DNA of 64,000 bases from Pseudomonas sp. B21-048 (GCF_024748615.1 NZ_CP087168.1:3782001-3846000), one strand, 5' to 3'. Numbered from the stretch's first letter, positions 44,445 to 55,050 are shown. The notes: generated from the letters alone by a model not told the origin. A program made the numbers and translations.

Positions 44445-45755
44445 TCAGTCGGCTTGTGGAGCTTCTACCGGCTTGACCGCTTCTTCGTAAGAGACCGATT
44501 TGTCGGTCACGCTAGCTTTCTGCAGAACAGTATCCACAACTTGTTCTTCCAGCACAACCGAACGGACTTCGTTCAGTTGCTGGTCGTTCTTGTAGTACCA
44601 AGACACAACCTGCTCAGGCTCCTGGTAAGCCGAAGCCATTTCCTGAATCATCTCGCGAACGCGGGCTTCGTCAGGCTTGAGGTCGAATTGCTTGACCACT
44701 TCAGCCACGATCAGACCCAGCACAACGCGGCGCTTGGCTTGCTCTTCGAACAGCTCGGCCGGCAGTTGGTCAGGCTTGATGTTGCCGCCGAACTGCTGAA
44801 CAGCCTGCACGCGCAGACGGTCGACTTCGTTGGACAGCAGAGCCTTTGGCACTTCGATCGGGTTGGTGGCCAGCAGACCGTCCATCACCTGATTCTTGAC
44901 CTTGGATTTGATCGCCTGACGCAGTTCGCGCTCCATGTTCTTGCGAACTTCGGTGCGGAAGCCTTCCAGACCGGTTTCCTTGATGCCGAATTGAGCGAAG
45001 AATTCTTCGGTCAGTTCTGGCAGTTTTGGCTCGGAAACGGTGTTCACGGTCACGGTGAACTCAGCGGCTTTGCCTGCCAGGTCGAGGTTCTGATAGTCCT
45101 CAGGGAAGGTCAGGTTCAGAACGCGCTCTTCGCCGGCTTTAGCGCCAACCAGACCGTCTTCGAAGCCAGGGATCATGCGGCCAGAACCCAGCACCAGCTG
45201 GGTGCCTTTGGCGGAACCGCCAGCGAACACTTCACCGTCGACCTTGCCGACGAAATCGATGTTCAGCTGATCTTCGTTTTGAGCAGCGCGATCGGCAACT
45301 TCGAAACGGGTGTTCTGCTTGCGCAGGATTTCCAGCATCTTGTCCAGATCAGCATCAGCCACGTCAGCGCTCAGACGCTCGACAGCGATACCTTCGAAAC
45401 CGGCAACGGTGAACTCAGGGAACACTTCGAAAATGGCGACGTATTCCAGATCTTTGCCAGCTTCCATCGATTTAGGCTCGATCGAAGGAGCGCCAGCCGG
45501 GTTCAGCTTCTGCTCAACAACAGCTTCGTAGAAGGAAGACTGGATCACATCGCCCACGGCTTCCTGGCGTGCATCAGCACCGAAACGGCGCTTGATTTCA
45601 CTCATTGGCACTTTGCCTGGACGGAAGCCAGCGATCTTGGCCTTTTGGGCAGTCTGCTGCAGACGCTTGTTGACCTGAGTCTCGATACGCTCAGCCGGCA
45701 CGGTGATGCTCATGCGGCGCTCAAGAGCAGAAGTATTTTCAACAGAAACTTGCAT
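44445..45755 (-). CDS. tig: Trigger factor, ribosome-bound chaperone
   Basis: A 436-residue ribosome-associated folding factor. The N-terminal ribosome-binding domain ([20 protein letters not shown], then the signature GFRPGKVP at about residues 44-51), the FKBP-like isomerase domain at about 150-240 ([38 protein letters not shown]), and the C-terminal helical substrate cradle are all present. ATG 45755 was selected because MQVSVENTS is the universal start; the longer frame is not conserved. It heads the tig-clpP-clpX-lon-hupB-ppiD quality-control series. Confidence 0.96.
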   Translation of the reverse strand: MQVSVENTSALERRMSITVPAERIETQVNKRLQQTAQKAKIAGFRPGKVPMSEIKRRFGADARQEAVGDVIQSSFYEAVVEQKLNPAGAPSIEPKSMEAGKDLEYVAIFEVFPEFTVAGFEGIAVERLSADVADADLDKMLEILRKQNTRFEVADRAAQNEDQLNIDFVGKVDGEVFAGGSAKGTQLVLGSGRMIPGFEDGLVGAKAGEERVLNLTFPEDYQNLDLAGKAAEFTVTVNTVSEPKLPELTEEFFAQFGIKETGLEGFRTEVRKNMERELRQAIKSKVKNQVMDGLLATNPIEVPKALLSNEVDRLRVQAVQQFGGNIKPDQLPAELFEEQAKRRVVLGLIVAEVVKQFDLKPDEARVREMIQEMASAYQEPEQVVSWYYKNDQQLNEVRSVVLEEQVVDTVLQKASVTDKSVSYEEAVKPVEAPQAD

Positions 45756-46116
45756 GGATATTCCTCGTTGCACAGACGTTAGCCGGCCGTTTCCGACCCC
45801 AGAATCAAGGGCATGCATTCTAGTGGGTCAAACTCAAGAAGTCACCCTACTGAAAACGGGTAAAAACAGCAGCAGGCAATTTATAGGCGAGGACAAACGG
45901 TTGTGCCTCGCCCTGTTAGCAAATACAGCCAGTCATGCCAAGGCTCTGCACCAATCCCTTCTATATATAGAAGGAATCGGCAATCCATCCCTGACAGCCG
46001 ACCCCACGAGAGGGACCGACGGGCGAATCAGCATCATCGAGATACATAAATTCGACGACCCTACCCGCCCTTTCAACCCGGAACATACGGTTGTTTTGAA
46101 AATTCAGACGCCTAAA
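45756..46116. other. Leader region of tig without a gene
   Basis: About 360 bp between tig and the tRNA-Leu terminator. It contains a palindrome CCTTCTATATATAGAAGG (45957-45974) and another stem CGAGGACAAACGGTTGTGCCTCG (45890-45912). An overlapping rightward frame exists but shows no family resemblance or ribosome binding site. The tig promoter is presumably here; I could not place it with confidence. Confidence 0.5.
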
Positions 46117-46157
46117 ACAAAAACGGCGCAGCCCTTTTCAGGTGCTGCGCCGTTTTC
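46117..46157 (-). terminator. Terminator of the tRNA Arg-His-Leu operon
   Basis: ACGGCGCAGC and GCTGCGCCGT form a 10-bp perfect stem around an 11-base loop; T/A runs on both sides make it bidirectional. Confidence 0.9.
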
Positions 46158-46180
46158 TGCTATTAAATAGCTGTTTGTAA

Positions 46181-46265
46181 TGGTGCGGACGGAGAGACTC
46201 GAACTCTCACACCTTGCGGCGCTGGAACCTAAATCCAGTGTGTCTACCAATTCCACCACATCCGC
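46181..46265 (-). tRNA. tRNA-Leu (TAG)
   Basis: An 85-nt class II tRNA with a long variable arm and encoded CCA. Acceptor GCGGATG, anticodon loop TTTAGGT giving TAG. Last gene of the leftward Arg-His-Leu operon. Confidence 0.97.
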
Positions 46266-46319
46266 ATCAAGCTTTTAAAGCAAAGGCGCCAGACTGTTAA
46301 TCTGGCGCCTTTCTAAATA

Positions 46320-46396
46320 TGGGGTGGACGAAGGGGATCGAACCCTCGACAACGGGAGTCACAATCCCGTGCTCTACCAACTGAGCTACGCCCACC
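46320..46396 (-). tRNA. tRNA-His (GTG)
   Basis: A 77-nt tRNA including the extra G at position -1 and CCA. The anticodon loop TTGTGAC gives GTG. Confidence 0.97.
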
Positions 46397-46436
46397 ATAT
46401 TGCCATGTTGCGTTACTTGTGCCAAAGCTGCCTAAT

Positions 46437-46513
46437 TGGCGCACCCGGCAGGACTCGAACCTGCGACCATCCGCTTAGAAGGCGGATGCTCTATCCAGCT
46501 GAGCTACGGGCGC
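46437..46513 (-). tRNA. tRNA-Arg (TCT)
   Basis: A 77-nt tRNA with CCA; acceptor GCGCCCG, anticodon loop CTTCTAA giving TCT. First gene of the operon. Confidence 0.97.
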
Positions 46514-46634
46514 CTTGTTAATCTGTATTCTTGGACGATTACAAACTAAGTGCTTTCAGTCTCACCGAATTAAACATCAATTCTGATCAACCTTCTTAAC
46601 CAGTGCTAGGCTGTGCCCGACAAGTGCGACGAAT

Positions 46635-46661
46635 GTTATAGGTGACCCTGAAGGTCGTCAA
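46635..46661 (-). promoter_or_regulatory. Candidate promoter of the tRNA Arg-His-Leu operon
   Basis: On the leftward strand TTGACG (46656-46661), 15 bp, TATAAC (46635-46640), preceded by an A/T run that could act as an UP element. The leader to tRNA-Arg would be about 120 bases, and the spacer is shorter than ideal. Confidence 0.55.
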
Positions 46662-46791
46662 CTCTTTTTAAAAAAAATTCATTTAATTAAAGGGGTTAGG
46701 GGAATTTGCAGACCAAGCGCCTTTGCCCTCACCTCATGACATGCGAGAATGCGCTCTCTTTTTTCCCCCTCTCGATGGTTAATCACGCGCA

Positions 46792-47646
46792 ATGACTGCA
46801 CAACTAATCGACGGCAAATCGATCGCCGCCAGCCTGCGCCAGCAGATCGCCAAACGAGTCGCCGAGCGTCGCCAGCAAGGCCTGCGCACACCCGGCCTCG
46901 CGGTGATCCTGGTCGGCAGTGATCCTGCCTCTCAGGTTTATGTCTCGCACAAGCGTAAAGACTGTGAAGAGGTCGGCTTCCTTTCCCAAGCCTACGACCT
47001 GCCTGCTCAAACCACTCAAGAAGCATTGAGCGATCTGATTGACCGCCTGAACGACGATCCGGCGATTGACGGCGTTCTGCTTCAGCTACCTTTACCTGCA
47101 CATCTGGATGCCTCGAAATTGCTCGAACGCATTCGTCCCGACAAGGATGTCGACGGTTTCCACCCTTATAACGTCGGCCGCTTGGCACAGCGCATTCCGC
47201 TACTGCGCCCATGCACACCTAAAGGCATCATGACGCTACTGGAAAGCACCGGCGCCGATCTTTACGGAATGGATGCGGTCATTGTCGGGGCTTCCAACAT
47301 TGTTGGCCGCCCAATGGCAATGGAACTGCTGCTGGCTGGCTGCACGGTGACGGTGACCCACCGTTTTACCAAGGACCTGGCAGGCCATGTCGGTCGCGCC
47401 GACCTGGTGGTGGTTGCCGCCGGCAAGCCGGGCCTGGTCAAAGGCGAATGGATCAAGGAAGGCGCGATCGTGATCGACGTCGGCATCAACCGTCAGGAAG
47501 ACGGCAAGCTGGTCGGTGATGTCATCCATGAAACCGCCCTGCCCCGCGCCGGCTGGATCACTCCAGTACCGGGTGGTGTTGGTCCAATGACCCGCGCCTG
47601 CCTGCTGGAAAATACACTGTACGCCGCAGAAACACTGCACGGCTGA
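46792..47646 (+). CDS. folD: Bifunctional methylene-THF dehydrogenase / cyclohydrolase
   Basis: A 284-residue enzyme of one-carbon metabolism that converts 5,10-methylene-THF to 10-formyl-THF with NADP. Catalytic motif [14 protein letters not shown] (Tyr and Lys near residues 50-56), the PLP-type block [21 protein letters not shown], and the conserved signature [10 protein letters not shown] precede the NADP domain ([18 protein letters not shown]). [16 protein letters not shown] closes the protein. ATG 46792 has no strong ribosome binding site but gives the family N-terminus [20 protein letters not shown]. It is rightward and divergent from the tRNA operon. Confidence 0.96.
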   Translation: MTAQLIDGKSIAASLRQQIAKRVAERRQQGLRTPGLAVILVGSDPASQVYVSHKRKDCEEVGFLSQAYDLPAQTTQEALSDLIDRLNDDPAIDGVLLQLPLPAHLDASKLLERIRPDKDVDGFHPYNVGRLAQRIPLLRPCTPKGIMTLLESTGADLYGMDAVIVGASNIVGRPMAMELLLAGCTVTVTHRFTKDLAGHVGRADLVVVAAGKPGLVKGEWIKEGAIVIDVGINRQEDGKLVGDVIHETALPRAGWITPVPGGVGPMTRACLLENTLYAAETLHG

Positions 47647-47671
47647 ATTGATGCTTGCAGCACCGCATAAA

Positions 47672-47702
47672 AAGAACCCCGCCAATCGCGGGGTTCTTTT
47701 TG
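47672..47702 (+). terminator. Terminator after folD
   Basis: AAGAACCCCGC-CAAT-CGCGGGGTTCTTTTT: strong stem with T-run; the A-run before it allows leftward action too. Confidence 0.92.
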
Positions 47703-47880
47703 CCCGCGGAAAAATCTCGACCATCCGCCGGAAAAGCCTGTTTTTATCAGGCCCCCGCGCACTTTCATCTGAACATCGCTCAACCATCGACAGTTCTTCA
47801 GCCATACTCCTAAAATGCGTCGCTTTTTAAGAAATAGCCCGTTACAAAACGGCATATCCACCCTTCATGAGTCCGCCAGC

Positions 47881-48819
47881 GTGAAAATCCGCCTTTCAAT
47901 CCTGAGCTTGTTTTTTGCATTTACAGGGACTTTCACCACACCCACGGTCAACGCCGCGGAAGTCACCGAGGCGCCCCGAGACATTTCACAACTGAAGATC
48001 GCTTCCGGCAGTGCCTTGCTGATGGATATGCAAACCAACAAAGTTATCTACGCCAGCAACCCTGACGTCGTAGTGCCAATCGCATCTGTCAGCAAACTGA
48101 TGACCGGCCTGGTGGTGGTAGAAGCCCGACAAAACATGGACGAATACCTTTCCGTCAACATCAGCGACACCCCGGAAATGAAAGGCGTGTTCTCCCGGGT
48201 CAAACTCAACAGCGAATTGTCGCGCCGGGAAATGCTGCTAATTGCCCTGATGTCATCGGAAAACCGTGCCGCCGCAAGCCTGGCCCATCATTATCCGGGC
48301 GGTTACGTCGCATTCATTGCCGCGATGAACGCCAAAGCCAAGGCACTCGGAATGACCAGCACCCATTTCGTCGAACCGACGGGACTCTCACCTCGCAACG
48401 TGTCCACCGCTCGCGACCTGAGCAAACTGCTGGTCGCCGCGCACAAGCACCCCTTACTGACTGAGCTGAGCACCACCAAGGAAAAAACCGTTTCATTCCG
48501 TAAACCCAACTACAGCCTTGGGTTTCGCAACACCGACCACCTGGTCAACAAGCCGAACTGGGACATCAAACTGACCAAGACCGGCTTCACCAACGAGGCC
48601 GGCCACTGCCTGGTATTAGTAACCAGCATGGGTAATCGCCCGGTTGCATTGGTAATCCTTGATGCTTTTGGCAAGTACACACACTTTGCCGATGCTGGCC
48701 GGATTCGCAACTGGATCGAAACCGGGAAGAGCGCCAACGTGCCGTCTGTAGCCCTGCAGTACAAGTCCGACAAGAACCTCAAGCATCGCCAGAGCGGGGT
48801 GGTTGAAGCATCGAAGTAA
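47881..48819 (+). CDS. pbpG: D-alanyl-D-alanine endopeptidase (penicillin-binding protein 7)
   Basis: A 312-residue low-molecular-mass penicillin-binding protein that cleaves peptidoglycan cross-links in the periplasm. The signal peptide ([20 protein letters not shown] then PTVNAA) is followed by the serine-peptidase S11 motifs: SVSK (Ser nucleophile and Lys) near residue 72, SEN near residue 125, and KTG in [12 protein letters not shown]. The start is the GTG at 47881, since the signal sequence begins there; the upstream frame from 47815 is not conserved and no start has a clear ribosome binding site. No partner gene adjoins it. Confidence 0.9.
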   Translation: MKIRLSILSLFFAFTGTFTTPTVNAAEVTEAPRDISQLKIASGSALLMDMQTNKVIYASNPDVVVPIASVSKLMTGLVVVEARQNMDEYLSVNISDTPEMKGVFSRVKLNSELSRREMLLIALMSSENRAAASLAHHYPGGYVAFIAAMNAKAKALGMTSTHFVEPTGLSPRNVSTARDLSKLLVAAHKHPLLTELSTTKEKTVSFRKPNYSLGFRNTDHLVNKPNWDIKLTKTGFTNEAGHCLVLVTSMGNRPVALVILDAFGKYTHFADAGRIRNWIETGKSANVPSVALQYKSDKNLKHRQSGVVEASK

Positions 48820-49082
48820 GGTCGTGACAACTGCATGAGCGGAGGCGGGTTTTCAATCCGCCACCCCTCACATGCATGCCCGTCAGCGCTCGGTCGATAG
48901 CTCAACCAGCTGGAGCCTGCCCATTGCAAGGACAGGACAATAAACACTATCCAGATAAGATAGTGCTTGAGCGCTGCGCCCAACAGGCCAGTAGAGCCGC
49001 TCAGATGCTTGCGCGAACACAACCCAAAGGAAATCTTCATTCATGCGCGAATGAGTCAGCGAACTTTTTTCCAGACAAAGAA
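48820..49082. other. Gap after pbpG, no supported gene
   Basis: About 260 bp. GGCGGGTTTTCAATCCGCC (48846-48864) could act as a weak terminator for pbpG. A leftward open frame (49040 down to 48510, antisense to pbpG) contains a hydrophobic stretch, but it overlaps pbpG and has no recognisable domain or ribosome binding site. Confidence 0.5.
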
Positions 49083-49111
49083 AAAAGGGGAACCCTTTCG
49101 GATTCCCCTTC
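49083..49111 (-). terminator. Terminator of tRNA-Val (GAC)
   Basis: On the leftward strand AAGGGGAA-TCCGAAAGG-GTTCCCCTTTTTTC: a 9-bp stem with a U-tract, 28 bases after the tRNA. Confidence 0.85.
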
Positions 49112-49138
49112 ACACCGCCCAGCAGAGCGGATTTTGTT

Positions 49139-49215
49139 TGGTAGGCGCGATTGGACTCGAACCAACGACCCCCACCATGTCAAGGTGGTGCTCTAACCAA
49201 CTGAGCTACGTGCCT
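49139..49215 (-). tRNA. tRNA-Val (GAC)
   Basis: A 77-nt tRNA with CCA; acceptor AGGCACG, anticodon loop TTGACAT giving GAC. Single-gene transcript with its own promoter and terminator. Confidence 0.97.
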
Positions 49216-49228
49216 GCTGTGAGGCGGC

Positions 49229-49256
49229 ATTCTACGGAATTCCGAAGGGGTGTCAA
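49229..49256 (-). promoter_or_regulatory. Promoter of tRNA-Val (GAC)
   Basis: On the leftward strand TTGACA (49251-49256), 16 bp, TAGAAT (49229-49234), near consensus. It begins about 14 bases before the tRNA 5' end, and an A-rich tract lies upstream. Confidence 0.85.
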
Positions 49257-49398
49257 CACCTTTTTTTCACCTAACCCTATGAATATGCAAAATATTTAAT
49301 TTTGCTGCGGCAAAGAAGATTTTCCGCTGGCTGGCGGTCGATTTTTAACTCGGGTAGGATCGATACACTCGTAAAATATATTAAACAGAGGCTGCAGG

Positions 49399-50682
49399 AT
49401 GGCGAACACCCCCTACCCAGAGTCTTATTACGCCGCGTCGGCCAATGCGGCGTCACCGCGCCCAACTTTGCAGAATGATATAGAGACTGATGTCTGTGTG
49501 ATCGGTGCCGGTTACACCGGCCTGTCCTCCGCCCTGTTCCTGCTGGAAAACGGCTTTCGGGTTACCATTCTGGAGGCAGCCAAAGTGGGTTTTGGCGCAT
49601 CGGGACGCAACGGCGGCCAGATCGTCAATAGCTACAGCCGCGACATTGACGTGATCGAGCGCAGCGTCGACCCCAAGCAAGCTCAGCTACTGGGACAGAT
49701 GGCGTTTGAGGGCGGACGGATCATTCGTGAGCGGGTGACCAAATACAACATCCAGTGCGACCTGAAAGATGGCGGCGTGTTCGCCGCCATCACCGCCAGA
49801 CAGATGGGGCATCTGGAGTCCCAGAAGCGTCTGTGGGAGCGCTTCGGTCATACGCAACTTCAGCTATTGGATCAGCAACGTATCCGTAACGTAGTGGCTT
49901 GCGATCAATACGTCGGCGGCATGCTCGACATGAGCGGCGGCCATATTCATCCGCTCAACCTTGCACTGGGCGAGGCCGCAGCCGTGGAGTCGTTGGGCGG
50001 GACTATTTACGAGCAGTCGCCAGCGGTGCGCATCGAGCGCGGCGCTAATCCGGCGGTGCATACACCTCAGGGCAAGGTCAGGGCTAAATTCATCATCGTC
50101 GCCGGCAATGCTTATATCGGCAACCTGGTGCCGGAGCTAGCGGCCAAGTCGATGCCCTGCGGAACTCAAGTGATCGCCACCGAACCCCTGGGTGATGATT
50201 TGGCCAAACATCTGCTGCCTCAGGACTACTGCGTCGAAGATTGTAACTACCTGCTCGACTACTATCGCCTGAGCGCTGACAAACGCCTGATCTTCGGCGG
50301 CGGCGTAGTCTATGGCGCGCGAGACCCGGCGAACATCGAGGCGATCATTCGACCGAAGATGCTCAAGGCTTTCCCGCAACTCAAGAACGTGAAAATCGAT
50401 TACGCCTGGACCGGCAATTTCCTGCTGACGCTATCGCGACTGCCCCAGGTCGGACGGCTAGGCGACAACATCTACTATTCCCAAGGCTGCAGCGGCCACG
50501 GCGTGACGTATACGCACCTGGCAGGCAAAGTGCTGGCCGAAGCATTGCGCGGCCAGGCCGAGCGTTTCGACGCCTTTGCCGACCTGCCCCACTACCCATT
50601 TCCCGGCGGGCAATTGCTACGCACACCGTTCGCCGCGCTGGGCGCATGGTATTACGGATTGCGGGACAAGCTCGGCGTTTGA
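49399..50682 (+). CDS. FAD-dependent oxidoreductase, gamma-glutamylputrescine oxidase-like
   Basis: A 427-residue DadA/PuuB-type flavoprotein. The FAD dinucleotide motif VCVIGAGYTGLSSALFLLE lies near residues 32-50 and is followed by EAAKVGFGASGRNGGQI, the typical loop of the family. The C-terminal part has RLIFGGGVVYG and YYSQGCSGHGVTYTHLAGKV, which close the FAD site. PuuB and the Pseudomonas PauB proteins oxidise gamma-glutamyl-putrescine, which makes polyamine breakdown the likely role, but related enzymes act on other amino compounds. GCAGG precedes the ATG. No gamma-glutamylpolyamine synthetase or transporter adjoins it, so the role is inferred from the family only. Confidence 0.83.
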   Translation: MANTPYPESYYAASANAASPRPTLQNDIETDVCVIGAGYTGLSSALFLLENGFRVTILEAAKVGFGASGRNGGQIVNSYSRDIDVIERSVDPKQAQLLGQMAFEGGRIIRERVTKYNIQCDLKDGGVFAAITARQMGHLESQKRLWERFGHTQLQLLDQQRIRNVVACDQYVGGMLDMSGGHIHPLNLALGEAAAVESLGGTIYEQSPAVRIERGANPAVHTPQGKVRAKFIIVAGNAYIGNLVPELAAKSMPCGTQVIATEPLGDDLAKHLLPQDYCVEDCNYLLDYYRLSADKRLIFGGGVVYGARDPANIEAIIRPKMLKAFPQLKNVKIDYAWTGNFLLTLSRLPQVGRLGDNIYYSQGCSGHGVTYTHLAGKVLAEALRGQAERFDAFADLPHYPFPGGQLLRTPFAALGAWYYGLRDKLGV

Positions 50683-50809
50683 TCGACAGAACCCGCCCGG
50701 GCAATGACCCCAAATCGAAACGAGATCCACAGCAACCGCCGAAGGCCGCGCTCAGTTCGGACCGCGCACAGACGAGCTTGAGAGAGCAGAAAAAGCCAAA
50801 TCACAGACA

Positions 50810-50836
50810 CAAAAAACCCCGGTCTTTCGACCAGGG
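50810..50836 (-). terminator. Terminator of the tRNA-Val-Asp-Asp cluster
   Basis: On the leftward strand CCCTGG-TCGAAAGA-CCGGGG followed by six T. It ends the leftward tRNA transcript and separates it from the convergent oxidase gene. Confidence 0.85.
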
Positions 50837-50922
50837 TCTTTGCTATCGACTCGAAGCAGACACTCGCTTTACAGCGATTTGCTTCGTAGCTTCAAGGCGT
50901 TCAGTGGGCCTTGAGGCAGATA

Positions 50923-50999
50923 TGGCGCAGCGGACGGGACTCGAACCCGCGACCCCCGGCGTGACAGGCCGGTATTCTAACCGACTGAACTACCGCTGC
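50923..50999 (-). tRNA. tRNA-Asp (GTC), third cluster copy
   Basis: Sequence identical to the copies at 23392 and 23751. It is the last gene of a leftward Val-Asp-Asp series. Confidence 0.98.
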
Positions 51000-51091
51000 G
51001 TATCGCTTTGGACTTTCGCCCAAGTAACTCGTCTGATTGAAAACTCAGAAGCTTTTCAATCTAGAATCAGATGAATCTGACTCGGAAAATA

Positions 51092-51168
51092 TGGCGCAGC
51101 GGACGGGACTCGAACCCGCGACCCCCGGCGTGACAGGCCGGTATTCTAACCGACTGAACTACCGCTGC
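51092..51168 (-). tRNA. tRNA-Asp (GTC), fourth cluster copy
   Basis: Identical to the neighbouring tRNA-Asp. The 92-bp spacer between the two does not match the spacers of the other cluster. Confidence 0.98.
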
Positions 51169-51223
51169 GCGTCGGTGGAGGCTTTTAAAAGCTTCCATCT
51201 TGCTTTCGCAAGACTCTCGGAAG

Positions 51224-51299
51224 TGGTGGGTGATGACGGGATCGAACCGCCGACATTCTGCTTGTAAGGCAGACGCTCTCCCAGCTGAGCTAATCACCC
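51224..51299 (-). tRNA. tRNA-Val (TAC), third copy
   Basis: Identical to the copies at 23488 and 23846. First gene of the leftward cluster. Confidence 0.98.
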
Positions 51300-51321
51300 G
51301 TTTGCATCTCCGAGGCCGCGA

Positions 51322-51350
51322 AATTTACGCAGGTACCGAAGCTAAGTCAA
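51322..51350 (-). promoter_or_regulatory. Promoter of the Val-Asp-Asp tRNA cluster
   Basis: On the leftward strand TTGACT (51345-51350), 17 bp, TAAATT (51322-51327), with a GC-rich discriminator (TCGCGGCC) before the tRNA, as in stringently controlled stable-RNA promoters. Confidence 0.8.
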
Positions 51351-51377
51351 TAGCAGGATTGGATTTTTTTCAAAAAT

Positions 51378-51480
51378 AGCTTTTAGCAGCAAGCTTTAAG
51401 CTGCAAGAAAAAGCGGACTTGCATAAGCAGGCTTGGTACAGTCCCGCCACTACTTGCAGCTTACAGCTTACAGCTGCTTT
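51378..51480. repeat. AGCTTGCAGCTT-type palindromic repeat
   Basis: AGCAGCAAGCTTTAAGCTGCAAG (51385 onward) is complementary to CTTGCAGCTTACAGCTTACAGCTGCT at 51453-51478. It is a dispersed Pseudomonas intergenic repeat at the end of the SDR gene. Confidence 0.65.
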
Positions 51481-52257
51481 TCACTGCTCATATACCATCT
51501 TCTTGGCCATGCCACCATCGACCACAAACTCCTGGCCCGTGACGAACCCGGCGTTCTTCGACAGCAACCACGCCACCATTGCCGCTACGTCCTCGACCGT
51601 CCCTACCCTGCCCGCCGGATGCTGCGCATGATCGGCATCGGTCAGCGGTTCGGCACGCCGTGCCGCCGGGTCTCGCGCGTCGATCCACCCCGGGCTGACC
51701 GCGTTGACGCGAATTTCCGGCCCTAAACTGATGGCCAAGGCGTGAGTCAGGGCCAACAAACCGCCCTTGCTCGCCGCATAAGCCTCTGTGTCGGGTTCCG
51801 ACTGCCCGGCACGGGTCGAGGCCAGGTTGACGATGGCGCCGCTGTGAGCACGCAGGTACGGCGCACAGTGCTTGGCCAACAGCATCGGCCCGCTGAGGTT
51901 CACCGCCAGCACCCGATTCCAGTAGGCCAGATCGAGGCTTTCCAGGGTGATGTTGTGCGGGTCGGCCACCGCCGCATTGCACACCAGCGCATCCAGACGC
52001 CCGAATTGCCCTAGCACCTCGGCCACGCCCAGTGCCACCTGCGCTTCATTCGCGACGTCCATGGCGATGAACCAGGCGTTATCGCCCAGCACCTTCGCCA
52101 CTTTCGAACCGCGCTCACGATCCAGATCGATCAGCACCACCTGCCAGCCTTCGCTGATCAGCCAAGCCGCAATCCCCAGACCGATGCCGCGCGCAGCACC
52201 GGTGACCAGCGCGACGCGGCCATGGGTGCCCGTGGTCGGCGTCGACAACTCGATCAC
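51481..52257 (-). CDS. Short-chain dehydrogenase/reductase
   Basis: A 258-residue classical SDR. The NAD(P) motif [13 protein letters not shown] lies near residues 18-30, NAAVADP stands in the NAG position, and the catalytic Ser and YxxxK are in NLASTRAG and [24 protein letters not shown] and [11 protein letters not shown] complete the family pattern. The Asp at the end of the second strand (LIDLDRE) favours NAD(H). It overlaps metZ by 4 bp (ATGA), so both are on one transcript, yet no link to methionine synthesis is obvious. The substrate is unknown. Confidence 0.87.
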   Translation of the reverse strand: MIELSTPTTGTHGRVALVTGAARGIGLGIAAWLISEGWQVVLIDLDRERGSKVAKVLGDNAWFIAMDVANEAQVALGVAEVLGQFGRLDALVCNAAVADPHNITLESLDLAYWNRVLAVNLSGPMLLAKHCAPYLRAHSGAIVNLASTRAGQSEPDTEAYAASKGGLLALTHALAISLGPEIRVNAVSPGWIDARDPAARRAEPLTDADHAQHPAGRVGTVEDVAAMVAWLLSKNAGFVTGQEFVVDGGMAKKMVYEQ

Positions 52258-53465
52258 AAAGCAGCCAACCCGCGCGCCAGATCAGCCTGCAGGTCTGCGA
52301 CATCTTCCAGACCGACCGCTATGCGGATCAGGCTGTCACAGATCCCTGCCGCTTCACGCTCTTGCGGCGCGAGACGGCCGTGAGAAGTGGTGCTCGGGTG
52401 CGTGATGGTGGTTTTGCTGTCGCCCAGGTTGGCAGTGATGGAGATCAGGCGAGTCGCATCGATAAAGCGCCAGGCGCCCTCTTTGCCGCCCTTGACCTCG
52501 AAACTCACGACCGCACCGAAAGCCTTCTGCTGACGCTGGGCCAGTTCGTGCTGCGGATGACTCTTGAGACCGGCGTAATGGACTTTCTCGATGCCCTCCT
52601 GCTGCTCCAGCCATTCGGCCAGTTGCTGGGCATTGGCGCAGTGCGCCTTCATGCGCAGGCTCAGCGTTTCCAGCCCTTTGAGGAAGATCCAGGCGTTGAA
52701 CGGGCTCAGGGTCGGCCCAGCCGTACGCAGAAAACCGACGACTTCTTTCATCTGCTCGCTACGACCGGCCACAACGCCGCCCATGCAACGACCCTGGCCA
52801 TCGATGAACTTGGTCGCCGAGTGCACAACGATGTCCGCGCCCAGCTTCAACGGCTGCTGCAACGCAGGGGTGCAGAAGCAGTTGTCGACCACCAGCATCG
52901 TGCCTTTGGCGTGAGCAATTTCCGACAGCGCCTTGATGTCTACCAGCTCGGCCAGCGGGTTGGACGGCGACTCGACGAACAGCAATTTGGTGTTGGCCTT
53001 GATCGCCGCATCCCAGCCGGACAAGTCCGCCAGGGGCACGTAATCGACTTCGATACCGAAGCGCTTGAAGTACTTTTCGAACAGACTAATGGTCGAGCCG
53101 AACACGCTACGCGAGACCAGAACATGGTCGCCGGCACTGCACAGGCTCATCACCACCGCCATGATCGCGGCCATGCCGGTGGCGGTGGCCACGGCTTGCT
53201 CAGCGCTTTCCAGTGCAGCAATACGCTCTTCGAACGCGCGCACGGTCGGGTTGGTGTAGCGCGAGTAAACGTTGCCCGGCACTTCACCGGCAAAGCGTGC
53301 CGCCGCATCGGCAGCGGTACGGAATACGTAGCTGGAAGTGAAGAACATAGGATCACCGTGTTCGCCTTCCGGCGTGCGGTGCTGACCGGCGCGTACGGCC
53401 AGGGTATCGAACGCTACACCTTCAAGATCGCTGTCCAGCCGACCGGCATCCCAATCCTGACTCAT
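52254..53465 (-). CDS. metZ: O-succinylhomoserine sulfhydrylase
   Basis: A 403-residue PLP enzyme of the Cys/Met metabolism family that makes homocysteine from O-succinylhomoserine and sulfide, the direct route of methionine synthesis in pseudomonads. The PLP Lys lies in [13 protein letters not shown] (about residue 219). Substrate and cofactor elements are [30 protein letters not shown] and [15 protein letters not shown], and [12 protein letters not shown] lies near the end. Its place directly downstream of purF and upstream of the SDR is the PA3107 arrangement. Confidence 0.94.
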   Translation of the reverse strand: MSQDWDAGRLDSDLEGVAFDTLAVRAGQHRTPEGEHGDPMFFTSSYVFRTAADAAARFAGEVPGNVYSRYTNPTVRAFEERIAALESAEQAVATATGMAAIMAVVMSLCSAGDHVLVSRSVFGSTISLFEKYFKRFGIEVDYVPLADLSGWDAAIKANTKLLFVESPSNPLAELVDIKALSEIAHAKGTMLVVDNCFCTPALQQPLKLGADIVVHSATKFIDGQGRCMGGVVAGRSEQMKEVVGFLRTAGPTLSPFNAWIFLKGLETLSLRMKAHCANAQQLAEWLEQQEGIEKVHYAGLKSHPQHELAQRQQKAFGAVVSFEVKGGKEGAWRFIDATRLISITANLGDSKTTITHPSTTSHGRLAPQEREAAGICDSLIRIAVGLEDVADLQADLARGLAAL

Positions 53466-53513
53466 GCTGTCACTCCTAGCCCTGCTCTTGATATAGAGCG
53501 TTAATCAGTAGAT

Positions 53514-53537
53514 ACAAAACCGGCCCCTCAGGGCCGG
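53514..53537 (-). terminator. Terminator after purF
   Basis: On the leftward strand CCGGCCC-TGAG-GGGCCGG followed by TTTTG. Confidence 0.85.
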
Positions 53538-53544
53538 TAGTTAC

Positions 53545-55050
53545 TCAGTTGTTGTACAGATCAATGATCGCACTGACTGCCTGGGTCTTGACCTTGGAGG
53601 CATCGTTTCGTGCCTGCTCGATCTTGTTCAGGTAAGCCTCGTCGACGTCACCGGTGACGTACTGGCCGTCGAACACCGCGCAATCGAACTTCTCGATCTT
53701 GATCTTGCCGCCACCGACCGCTTCGATCAAGTCAGGCAGGTCCTGATAGATCAACCAGTCAGCGCCGATAAGGTCGGCCACGTCCTGGGTCGAACGGTTG
53801 TGGGCGATCAGCTCGTGAGCGCTCGGCATGTCGATGCCGTAGACGTTCGGGTAACGCACGGCCGGTGCCGCGGAGCAGAAGTAGACGTTTTTGGCGCCGG
53901 CTTCGCGAGCCATCTGGATGATTTGCTTGCAGGTGGTGCCGCGAACGATGGAGTCGTCCACCAGCATCACGTTCTTGCCGCGGAATTCCAGCTCGATGGC
54001 GTTGAGCTTCTGGCGTACGGATTTCTTCCGTGCAGCCTGCCCCGGCATGATGAAGGTCCGGCCGATGTAACGGTTCTTCACGAAGCCTTCGCGGAACTTG
54101 ACGCCCAAGTGGTTCGCCAGTTCCAGGGCCGCGGTGCGGCTGGTGTCCGGAATCGGGATAACCACATCGATGTCGTGATCCGGACGCTCGCGCAGGATCT
54201 TCTCGGCGAGCTTCTCGCCCATACGCAGACGGGCCTTGTAGACAGAGACGCCGTCGATGATCGAGTCCGGACGCGCCAGGTAGACGTGTTCGAAAATGCA
54301 CGGAGTCAGCGACGGGTTAGTCGCGCACTGACGGGTATGCAGCTTGCCGTCTTCAGTGATGTAGACCGCTTCGCCCGGTGCCAGGTCGCGAATCAGGGTG
54401 AAACCGAGCACGTCCAGCGAAACGCTTTCGGAGGCGATCATGTACTCGACGCCTTCGTCGGTATGACGCTGGCCGAAGACGATCGGACGGATGCCGTGCG
54501 GATCGCGGAAACCGACGATGCCGTAACCGGTCACCATCGCCACGACCGCATAACCACCGACGCAACGGTTGTGCACGTCGGTGACGGCAGCGAACACGTC
54601 TTCTTCGGTCGGCTGCAACTTGCCGCGCTGGGCCAGCTCGTGCGCGAACACGTTGAGCAGTACTTCCGAATCGGAGTTGGTGTTGACGTGGCGCAGGTCA
54701 GATTCGTAAATCTCCTTGGCCAATTGTTCAACGTTAGTCAGGTTACCGTTGTGCGCCAAGGTGATGCCATACGGCGAGTTGACGTAAAACGGTTGAGCTT
54801 CGGCCGAAGTCGAGCTGCCCGCGGTCGGGTAACGCACATGGCCAATGCCCATGTGGCCGACCAGGCGCTGCATGTGACGCTGATGGAACACGTCACGTAC
54901 CAGGCCATTGTCCTTGCGCAGGAATAACCGGCCATCATGGCTGGTCACGATACCGGCAGCGTCCTGGCCGCGGTGCTGGAGGACGGTTAGCGCGTCATAC
55001 AGCGCCTGATTGACGTTCGACTTACCGACGATACCGACGATGCCACACAT
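53545..55050 (-). CDS. purF: Amidophosphoribosyltransferase
   Basis: First committed enzyme of purine synthesis: converts PRPP and glutamine to phosphoribosylamine. The 501-residue protein begins [15 protein letters not shown], so Cys2 becomes the N-terminal glutaminase nucleophile after Met removal; this decides ATG 55050 over the upstream start at 55059. The Ntn glutaminase domain covers residues 1-230 ([17 protein letters not shown]) and the PRTase domain has the PRPP loop [17 protein letters not shown]. It is downstream of cvpA by 41 bp, the classic cvpA-purF pair. Confidence 0.97.
   Translation of the reverse strand: MCGIVGIVGKSNVNQALYDALTVLQHRGQDAAGIVTSHDGRLFLRKDNGLVRDVFHQRHMQRLVGHMGIGHVRYPTAGSSTSAEAQPFYVNSPYGITLAHNGNLTNVEQLAKEIYESDLRHVNTNSDSEVLLNVFAHELAQRGKLQPTEEDVFAAVTDVHNRCVGGYAVVAMVTGYGIVGFRDPHGIRPIVFGQRHTDEGVEYMIASESVSLDVLGFTLIRDLAPGEAVYITEDGKLHTRQCATNPSLTPCIFEHVYLARPDSIIDGVSVYKARLRMGEKLAEKILRERPDHDIDVVIPIPDTSRTAALELANHLGVKFREGFVKNRYIGRTFIMPGQAARKKSVRQKLNAIELEFRGKNVMLVDDSIVRGTTCKQIIQMAREAGAKNVYFCSAAPAVRYPNVYGIDMPSAHELIAHNRSTQDVADLIGADWLIYQDLPDLIEAVGGGKIKIEKFDCAVFDGQYVTGDVDEAYLNKIEQARNDASKVKTQAVSAIIDLYNN

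Noticed and set aside
44019..45782. Rightward open frame of 587 codons
   Set aside because: Antisense to tig and part of clpP, with no recognisable protein family.
45819..46170. Rightward reading frame in the tig leader
   Set aside because: Overlaps the tig start antisense, ends in the tRNA terminator and shows no conserved features.
48510..49040. Leftward frame with hydrophobic stretch after pbpG
   Set aside because: More than half overlaps pbpG antisense, and no ribosome binding site or domain is seen. A decayed gene cannot be excluded for 48820-49040.
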